Source: Annulohypoxylon bovei var. microspora
Lineage: Eukaryota > Ascomycota > Sordariomycetes > Xylariales > Hypoxylaceae
Length of the DNA stretch: 64,000 nt
Reading direction: 5' to 3'
NCBI GenBank assembly: GCA_022836615.1
Contig: MU405309.1
Coordinates: 1-64,000, forward strand
In this document: positions 56,625-64,000 of the stretch, piece after piece
How positions within the stretch are numbered: position 1 is the first letter of the stretch
Layout of the letters: every line of letters begins with the position of its first letter
Program-made: the position numbers and the translations under genes
The notes under the pieces: generated by a model
What the model was told of the DNA's origin: nothing
What the model saw: the letters and a program-made list of their open reading frames with translations, nothing else
The model's database searches: none

Positions 56625-57889
56625 TGTGGTAGAGATGAAAAAAGCTACCTAGGTAGGTAAGTATTAAACTGAAAGTTCTCAATACGTATTATAACTACCT
56701 AGAGCCTTGCTAATAAGACTTCCTCGAGGACGAAACAGGAGCTGTTTATATAGACGTTCGCAGCTAGTTAGTTATGTGCCTACCCTTTTCCTGTAGGGGT
56801 TTGTCGCTCCGTCTACCTAAACTCGTCAGATGATACATCTTGCCTATAGACTAGGGTAGCTGCAAGTTGGGTTCCACGCGAGGGAAGTCTTGAGGATCGG
56901 CTAGACGCTGAGGAATCATGAACCGGGCGAGAGGACTGCACCGGAATAGCAATTACGACGCCACCGGCTCTTATAATAGCTCTAGTTGATGGAATTGAAA
57001 TCTGGTGCAGCTTAGTTTTACGTGCAAAGTCGGTTCAGAGCTCCCGTGCCCCTGTACATCATCTCTTGGCTCACCTCCCGGTTCACGAAAGGCGATATAG
57101 CATCCGGGGTTACAGTGAATGTACAACAAGTAAATTGCGCAAATCAGACTTGTTCATGGCAAACGTCTTGCTTCAGGAAAGATGGGATCATGAACTACTA
57201 GGAACCTAGGTAAATTTATATATTTTACTTTCACATAAATACTAGGTAGGTAGTTTAGCGATCGATCGTAGATCTCTTACATATCCCCACAATGTATCTA
57301 AGATTGTCGATCGAAGTCCCACCTAGTGTACATACCTATATTTTTACCAGTCTGTAATAACTTTATTTCCTTCGTCTCACGATCCCGCTCTGGGGTGCAG
57401 CTCATTCCTTAAAGCATATTACCTCAATTTATCTCGCCAGCTGTATTTTGAAATGCCCTCAACGATTTGACATCCATGCTAGGACTGCTAGACGGGGTAT
57501 GTCGCGCCGGTCGTACCACAAGTGGATGCTTGAGCGAAACCTCACGTATTCCCATTTAGGAAATCGCGGGAGATCATCGTGAAAAAACGAATGAGGTAGG
57601 TGGTTAACCCTAGACCTTGGAGGTAAAATGCAATCATCACGTGCTGGAATCTACAAGCTAGAGGTTATTTTCAATTAGAAATTCTCTTAATACCTCAATC
57701 CCCTATTCCGATTTTATTGTCATTTAGCTTACATGTCGCGCTGCGCTTATGTAAGGCGGGGTCCTTGGTATAAGGTTATTCTCTTAAGAAGTAATTAGGT
57801 ACCTAAGCAATTCTTATTCAGTTAAAAACGACGTTCTTATAAGCAGAATCCCTTTTTATTATTCCGCCACCAACGGGTTGTGGATCCCC

Positions 57890-57963
57890 GATCTGAGGGT
57901 TTCCGCAGCAACGCTTGGACCACCTGCGGTGGCAAGCGTTGGCTGCTGAGATAACCTCAGATC
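57890..57963. repeat. 74-bp near-perfect inverted repeat
   Basis: Outer arms GATCTGAGG/CCTCAGATC, middle arms GCAGCAACGCTTG against CAAGCGTTGGCTGC (one bulge), inner arms CCACC/GGTGG around TGC. The whole forms a long interrupted hairpin in DNA or RNA. Confidence 0.8.
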
Positions 57964-58032
57964 TCATGTAAATCTAAGCTAGTTATGAAACCTAGATTAA
58001 TCAACAATTTACACACGAGTTTACCCTTACCA

Positions 58033-58073
58033 GTACAGAATAACGTCTATTACACATAGACGATATTCCGTAC
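58033..58073. repeat. 41-bp inverted repeat
   Basis: Two 18-bp arms beginning and ending GTAC, with 16 of 18 positions paired (core CGTCTAT/ATAGACG) and a 5-nt loop. It lies 70 bp from the 74-bp hairpin. Confidence 0.8.
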
Positions 58074-58358
58074 AATTAGGAGGCTCGGAAGCACAGGGTG
58101 CCTATTTCAGCTGCCTAGGTATTTAGCGGCACAGTTCAACGACAATAGGTTGATCGTAAAGTCTATAAAGGATTGATGCATCTCTTTTATCATCGCAAGT
58201 ATTTCTATGCCCTTGAGTTATTCGTATCTTTGACAAATAAGTTGGTTGGGTGTCCTATGCAGCCTCAAGTGTTTACAGTAGTGCTCGAATAGTCTGTCTC
58301 CTATCGTTGACTTCTTCAAGTTTACTCGGCTTCACCGCTTCCAATACCAAGCAAGACT

Positions 58359-59969
58359 ATGGCACCATTTCCTCTGGAGATCTTTAATAATATTTTCTCA
58401 TTCACGACACACGGTACTCTACTTAACTGTCGCCTCCTGAATAAAGATCTAGGCTTTCTCGCAACATCATGGGCTTTTCGTCATGTCTATCTCGAGGCAG
58501 CCGGCGACATGTCGCTTTTCGTGAAGATTTCGCGAACGCCACATCTCCGCAGCCGAGTTCGTGAGATTAGTATTAGCACCACGCTTGAGCCAGACTTTGA
58601 ATATCAAGTCAATCAGACTTTGGAATTTCCCATGGAGTTTTTTCTCGCACTACCCAATCTCAGATCCTTCTCAAGACTCAAGAAGCTTAATCTAAAATTT
58701 AACGAGTATTGTGGAAACCAGGAAGCAGATTATACGGGCTACGATATTGAAGAGAATTATGACTTCCGGTATTGGGTAATGTGGAATGTGTTCAATTGCT
58801 TGACTGGAGAATGGACTTCGCGATTATCGGCTGAGATATACGCAGAACTGAATGTTGACGTCTTCGAAGAGGGAGAAGAGGTTGACGCAGATACCTTCTT
58901 TGAGCGTATAACTTCGACGACTGGAGATGGCACAGAAAACTTATCAGATGCGATTGAGCTTGAAGCTCTAACGATAGGCAACTTGGCCGGCTACGATGAG
59001 ACCCGACTAACTTCATCTAATTTCTTTAAGAAGGTCCTGTCCACTGCGACCGAATTGAAACTTTACGTCGTCTTCGAGAATTACGAAGCTAGCCCTGAAA
59101 ATGCGATGTACTTCTCCGAGCCGTACGATTTCATGGAGTCTCTGAACAAGACATGGCTTGCCCCAGAGATAGCCAAGAATCTCCGTGTTCTCTCTCTGTT
59201 CTGTGATAACTACTGGGGTTGGATCCCCAGAATGGACTTTCGAGACATAAACCCAGGCACTGGTCTAGAGTCTGGGTTTCCTAAACTCGAAGTCCTTGCT
59301 CTCGGAAACTACATTTTCTCACATGAGTGGCAGACGGACTGGTTCGCATCGCTGGGCAGCCAGAACAGACAAGGCGGCCTTCGGGAGCTCTATCTAGACG
59401 ACTGTCCCATTCTGCGCCATGCTCGGTTTTTCGGGAAACTAGATGAGACACCAGGCTCTATCGGTTATCCAACCAGAGAGTCCATTCTCGCTCGGCAATG
59501 GGGCGGTGAGATCACACAGCCGTACCTTCTACGATGGGATCATATTCTATCTCACTGGAATACGAATATGGCTGCGCTGAAAATCTTCAGGGTCGGCGCT
59601 GGTCACTGGCGCTCAGATCAATCGAACCTCGTACAGGAGGCATATCAAGAGCTAGGGTTAGAATGGACTTCTGCACATGAAAATTATTTCAACCACGCAA
59701 ATTTCACAACCTACGATTGCGCACCTGGAGTAGAGTATCATCGCGACGATGCCAAGGGATATTCGCAGTGGTCGGGGGGCGTCGGAATTAGGGGGGATGA
59801 GGATAATATCGCCTTACAGTATATCGAGTATGATCAAGGAATTGGTCCAACTCAGTGGATGGAAGAGAGACACCAAGCTTACAACACTGATATTCCTAAA
59901 CCCCAACCGAAAGATGTACAAGCACTAGTTGACTTTCGGACGACCATTGAAAATCGAAACAAGCAATAA
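58359..59969 (+). CDS. F-box-like protein, hypothetical, 536 aa
   Basis: A single-exon gene. The N-terminus MAPFPLEIFNNIFSF...GTLLNCRLLNKDLGFLATSWAFRHVYL has the F-box pattern (LPxEI, then a Leu-rich helix pair ending before a Trp). The rest contains leucine-spaced segments (LRSFSRLKKLNLKF, LRVLSLFCDNY, LEVLALGNYIF, LRELYLDDCPI) that suggest degenerate leucine-rich repeats. Fungal F-box/LRR proteins select substrates for SCF ubiquitin ligases; this one is typical of the large, fast-evolving family in filamentous ascomycetes. Target unknown. The start is supported by the F-box right at the N-terminus. Confidence 0.82.
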   Translation: MAPFPLEIFNNIFSFTTHGTLLNCRLLNKDLGFLATSWAFRHVYLEAAGDMSLFVKISRTPHLRSRVREISISTTLEPDFEYQVNQTLEFPMEFFLALPNLRSFSRLKKLNLKFNEYCGNQEADYTGYDIEENYDFRYWVMWNVFNCLTGEWTSRLSAEIYAELNVDVFEEGEEVDADTFFERITSTTGDGTENLSDAIELEALTIGNLAGYDETRLTSSNFFKKVLSTATELKLYVVFENYEASPENAMYFSEPYDFMESLNKTWLAPEIAKNLRVLSLFCDNYWGWIPRMDFRDINPGTGLESGFPKLEVLALGNYIFSHEWQTDWFASLGSQNRQGGLRELYLDDCPILRHARFFGKLDETPGSIGYPTRESILARQWGGEITQPYLLRWDHILSHWNTNMAALKIFRVGAGHWRSDQSNLVQEAYQELGLEWTSAHENYFNHANFTTYDCAPGVEYHRDDAKGYSQWSGGVGIRGDEDNIALQYIEYDQGIGPTQWMEERHQAYNTDIPKPQPKDVQALVDFRTTIENRNKQ

Positions 59970-60117
59970 GATCATGAGACCAGGAGGCAGTTTAACACGT
60001 CCTTTTCACACAATGCAACGTAAAATCAATGCGACCATAGGATCCCGGAACCGTATGGACATCAATCTAAATTCTCATCATGCTACATCGGAGTATACGC
60101 GGTATTCTATACAATCA

Positions 60118-62013
60118 CTAAGATCCTTCCTTATCCCCTCCATACAAGTCCATCGCCAAGCTATTTCTAGAATAAAACGTCGACATGCGATATTTAGTAT
60201 CTCCGCGATACTGCTCTAACTCTTCAAGCGCGTGCTTGCCCTCCCGTTCTATCGTCTGTCGGATCTCCTCGCTGCGTGGCGTGATGCTGCACTCGAACGG
60301 TTGAGGCCTCATGTTGAGTCCGTTCCTGCATTCGTGTTATTTTCCTTGTCATAACTCGCTGTCTTTTCAATGGAGGTTTACTCACGTGTAATCAAAAATG
60401 TCAACCTCAACTGTGCTGCCGTCTGCGCGCTTCTTCTTCTGAATATTAAAACCCCACAGTATCCTAGCTACCGTGATCCATGTGCCCTGTTCAGCCAGGG
60501 CCTGTCCCGAACAAACCCTGCGGCCCCATCCGAAGGTCATGTAACCCCTTTCTCCCGGGAACGGTCGGCTTTCAGGATGGCCGGGAAGGAATCGGTTGGG
60601 ATTGAATCGATCAGGATCGGGGAACTCACGCTCGTTATGGTGAATCGCCCAGACATTCCCCTGTATCCAAGCGCCCTTTGGAATTAACCAGCCCTTGTAG
60701 TAGTCATCTTGCGTCGGCGCGTGCGGCTGGCCTCCAATGATAGCTACGGAGCGCCATCGCAGCACTTCCTTGACAAAGGCCTTGATATAAGGCAAGTTAT
60801 CTTCGTCTTCCCAGCTCGGACTCCGGTACGGACCGACCACGCGATCCAGCTCCTCCCACGCCGGTACCAGGGCCTCCGGGAATGCGCAGCAAGCTAGAAT
60901 AAAGGTAATCAGGGTACTACTACTCGTGTCAGATCCAGCCCCGAATAAATTTCCGGTCAAGGAGGAAATCTCAGCTTCCTTAAGGTTGTATTTCGGGCTT
61001 TCGGAGAACAGGTGATTGACGAAAGACCCTTTGTGACCTTCCTTCTTGGCTGCCTCGTCCGCGAGAGCGTAGAAGAAATGGAAAGCACGTTTCTTCCCGA
61101 GTCCATACTTCCAGGGGGCAATCTCGTTAGGGAAATTGGCAAGGAAAGGGAAAGTCTCCATAAGCATCGGGAATGTTTTGCCCGGAACATTCAGGTCGGC
61201 GGCTAGGTGCATCATGGCAATGACCTCGGTAATGATAGGGTCGTCCCAATTCTGGACGCGACGTCCAAAGGCGATGATGGAAACGACGCTTGTGGCATAC
61301 CGCTCGAAGTGCTTAACGTAATCCTCGGGGCCCTTTAGCAGATCATACGCGACTACCCGACTCTCGTTGTTCTGGAACTCTCGGTATTTACGGACAGACT
61401 GCACGCCAACGCCGTGGTGGATGAGTTTGCGGTGAACGCGCCACCGATCACGCTGCTCGGGGCTTGTAGTATGCATGTTCAATAAATTGTCTTGGCCAGC
61501 GCCTAGCTCTGCGAACACGAGCATCCGCGGCCGCGACGAGTAGATACCCGCGCGTTTCTCAAAAAGCTCTGACGCTGCCCACGCATCATTGATCCAGATA
61601 GTAGGGTTCCTAACTTAATAGTCAGCGATTAACTTCGATCAATGGTAGCGGGGCTATATTACCGTCCGATCCATATCGTAATAAGAGACGCTTGGTGTTT
61701 CTTTGATAGCTCCTCGAACCATATCCACGGCTTGTTATCCGGAAGCATAAACGTGTTACCAACGACGGGCCAGGGAAAAGGACCAGGGGGCTGTCGTCGA
61801 TCTATCTTAGTTTTCAACGGATTCTTATATCCACTTAGAGGTTTTATAGCTTACTAGTTTATATCGCATATACAACATGTAGGTATAGTCTATCACCAGA
61901 GTGATCAGACTGATCAACAAAATTGATGTAGCCAAGTGCCACACCGAAACCCGACTGAATAATTTGCCTCCGTCACTAGCCCTAAGGCTAGCCACGAGCT
62001 GGTCGAACAACAT
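60118..62013 (-). CDS. Cytochrome P450 monooxygenase
   Basis: Four exons, 62013-61855, 61823-61663, 61609-60386 and 60325-60118, give 1,752 nt (583 aa). An N-terminal anchor (VWHLATSILLISLITLVIDYTYML) precedes the proline hinge RRQPPGPFPWPVVGN. The I-helix is GAGSDTSSST, the ExxR motif is in KEVLRWRS, the PERF-like motif is PDRFNPNRF, and the heme loop FGWGRRVCSG contains the axial Cys. The first intron is only 31 nt (GTAAGC to ATAAG), short for this genome, so that join is the least certain. It resembles fungal CYP families with a long C-terminal extension (about 75 residues after the last core helix). ER membrane enzyme; substrate unknown. The 3' ends of this gene and the F-box-like gene face each other 148 bp apart. 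Confidence 0.9.
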
Positions 62014-63752
62014 GACAACGATGGCTAAGACTTCACTTGCCCTAACTGTATCGAAACGCGTAGGTGAAGAGTTAAACCGGCCTGGACTTATGTAGCAGAC
62101 GACACGAGCTGACGGTTATATTTACTCCAACCCCGAGGCTCGCTTGGGGAGGGGAGTCTTGTTATGCTCTTCGTAATCAAATAGACGGCTAGTTATTACG
62201 CATCTCGGAGCCCCAATTCGGCATTTATCCTATTGGGATGCCATTGGGTGTTGGTAATCTGCCGGAGAAGAACGTGGGGTAGACGACCGCGATACTCCTC
62301 ATCTAGCTATTACTTATACTCTTTTAAGCCTTCACTTACCCACTTTATTCCATTCCCCAGACGCAAATGTGAGACAACCCCGGAATCCGGACATGTGCCA
62401 GTGTGACATATTCCCGGCCTGTCGGTTGCTCTGCATGGTTGGTTTTATTCCTACTCCGAAGGCGTTGTTCAGGTGGTCTGGTGATAGTGCAACTACCTAT
62501 AGAAAGCGGAAGTAGACCCACATTTGGAGATGTTCTACTATGGGGTCGTCCTATATTTATAATGATAGGAGAGAAGAAGTATTAGCGAGGCAATACAGAC
62601 TTCGGAATCTATTAAATGTATTAGAATCTTTACAATTTGAAGGAAGCTGTCAGCCTTGGAAGTATTTACCTTCTCCGATGTGTAACATTGATTATCAACT
62701 TACTTAGTACTAGGTAGTAACCAACCCGAAAAGCTACGCATATTTATATGTAGCCTAAAGTCTTAGAAGCAATCTGCTTTAGTAACGAACTTAAAGGTTG
62801 GTATAGAATGTTGCCAGTACCTAGTTTCTAGATACCCAGGTAGTCTCATATATCGGATGAGAAACGATGGTAACAACGTTGCTTGGGATCGTCACGCTAT
62901 GCACAATCATTCTCCTGAAAGGCGTATGTAGTACGAAGTAGCGAGCCCAGTTTATTCTGTGATTCGAAGATCATACCTGGGTACCTATTAAGAGAAGATC
63001 TTGCTGCGGTTTTAGAAAATGATTTGAAATCAATATTATGGGTTTAAAACATAATTCGAGTTAACTACGATTTTAAAAACAAATTAAAAAAGTTCCCGCA
63101 TGAATCAAATGCGATCGTGAAGTTGAGTTGAGATTTGACTTGTGGCACAGATGTCGTAAATGCTTCAATATTTAATTGGATGTTGTGGCTGAGATTGTGT
63201 AGCCGTAGCTACCTATCATAGCCTGGAGGTACGTAGGTACCTACCGGGGTAGTTATGGATATCTTAAACCTGCTGTTGTTTAACTGGATCTTGTTTTCTC
63301 TACGAGACGTGTTATCTCCTTAATGGTACCCGCAACCTTGGAACCTTGAAACTTGCCTGCTTGCTACCTCGTTGGAAGCTGCCAATTAAGGAGATAGCCT
63401 ACCTAGGTTGTAGATCTAGCAATTCTGATAAGCAATTAATTCCTCCAGGGCTGACAGGGATTAAATGTTAGAACTCAGGATGCCGCTCTGCCATTTCGGA
63501 AAGTTGAAACGGAACAGACGGTATGCTAATCTGCGTTTTGGGCAGCACATAGGCCGTGCTCCCTATGACAAAAAAGAACGGAAAAACGGAAAACAACATA
63601 CATAAGGTAACTCGGATGAGAGAAAACCTACTAACTACCTTCTTTCATTAAATTTCTCATACTTGTCTTGAGTCTTGACGCCCTTGTGAGCTCTAGCGGC
63701 AGGACCGAAAGCTTGAATCGTCGTCGTCTTGAGACTTCAAGTTTACCATACC
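62014..63752. other. Long intergenic region, divergent promoters
   Basis: About 1.7 kb between the leftward P450 and the rightward TRK gene. TAGGTACGTAGGTACCTAC-type motifs occur at about 63,225-63,245. Nothing else was seen. Confidence 0.5.
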
Positions 63753-64000
63753 ATGCGGCTTCAGCTGTGGGAGGACTTCCGCACGCACCATCCCAGAACT
63801 TATGACACATTTACTACTGTCGCGCGCGCCGTTAGGCCGTATCTACCACCCGTCAACTACATCACCCTACACTATGCCTACTTCATCATCACGTCGGTCT
63901 TGGCCACGCTCATCTTCTGGGGCTCATCCGTCCCAGCTTATAGCATCGGCTGGTGGGATAGCATGTTCATGGTCGTGTCAGCGCTTACCGCAACAGGTCT
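63753..64000 (+). CDS. TRK-type potassium transporter, 5' part only
   Basis: The open frame starts MRLQLWEDFRTHHPRTYDTF and is cut by the window end after 82 codons. A first membrane helix (YAYFIITSVLATLIFWGSSV) is followed by GWWDSMFMVVSALTATGL, the D-SAxTxTGL stretch of the first pore loop of TRK/HKT potassium transporters, whose glycine lines the selectivity filter. Plasma membrane K+ uptake is expected. Fungal TRK proteins are usually 700-1,000 aa, so most of the gene lies outside. The only ATG that precedes the helix in frame is at 63753. Confidence 0.8.
   Translation, partial: MRLQLWEDFRTHHPRTYDTFTTVARAVRPYLPPVNYITLHYAYFIITSVLATLIFWGSSVPAYSIGWWDSMFMVVSALTATG

Larger units (their letters stand above)
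56625..58358. other. Long intergenic region with two strong hairpins
   Basis: About 1.7 kb between the divergently transcribed LPMO and F-box-like genes. It holds two long inverted repeats listed separately and several TAGGTAGGTA motifs. No gene was supported. Confidence 0.5.

Noticed and set aside
1..64000. CRISPR arrays, bacterial operons, rRNA or tRNA genes
   Set aside because: No array of spaced direct repeats, no prokaryotic gene organisation, and no tRNA or rRNA pattern was recognised by eye; a tRNA scan was not possible here.

Overview
The window is nuclear DNA of a filamentous ascomycete. Nearly every gene is broken by 50-120 nt introns with GT..AG ends and CTAAC/CTGAC-type branch sites, and the gene families are typically fungal: Pth11-like receptors, a Zn2Cys6 regulator, UstYa (DUF3328), AA9 LPMO, a type I metacaspase, a 2EXR protein and an ERJ5-type J protein. 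An extremely AT-rich, CpA-poor block at 1-2,200 looks like a repeat destroyed by RIP (repeat-induced point mutation). I infer a sordariomycete, possibly Xylariales; that placement is not proven here.

Layout. 1-2.2 kb is RIP-type AT-rich DNA. 2.9-11.1 kb holds a single-TM protein, a protein kinase-like gene, a Ure2/YfcG-type GST, an HSL-type esterase and a Pth11-like receptor. 13.2-26.1 kb looks catabolic or specialised: a phenol hydroxylase-type monooxygenase, a Dal5-type MFS transporter, a salicylate hydroxylase-type monooxygenase and a Zn2Cys6 regulator. 26.6-30.0 kb holds a UstYa-like oxidase, a newly assembled 68-aa secreted peptide gene with a Lys-Arg site, and a 2-oxoglutarate/Fe(II) dioxygenase, a set that resembles a small fungal RiPP locus. 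31.2-34.4 kb holds a second Pth11-like receptor and a metallo-beta-lactamase. 35,163-36,629 is a non-autonomous hAT transposon (22-bp perfect TIRs, 8-bp target duplication) that has cut the 3' end off a 2EXR-domain gene. 37.8-39.9 kb is a sugar transporter whose frame only closes if one interval is a [D1,2] stwintron (an intron nested in the donor of another). 41.1-54.8 kb holds an ERJ5-like J protein, a conserved hypothetical, a divergent cyclase/Baeyer-Villiger monooxygenase pair, a WW-domain protein and a metacaspase. 55.8-64 kb holds an AA9 LPMO, an F-box-like protein, a P450 and the start of a TRK potassium transporter.

Genes were assembled by reading exons by eye, checking that splice phases agree and that the summed coding length is a multiple of three. 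No database search was possible, so product names rest on motifs and remembered family features. A dispersed palindromic TACCTAGGTA/TAGGTAGG motif marks many intergenic stretches.
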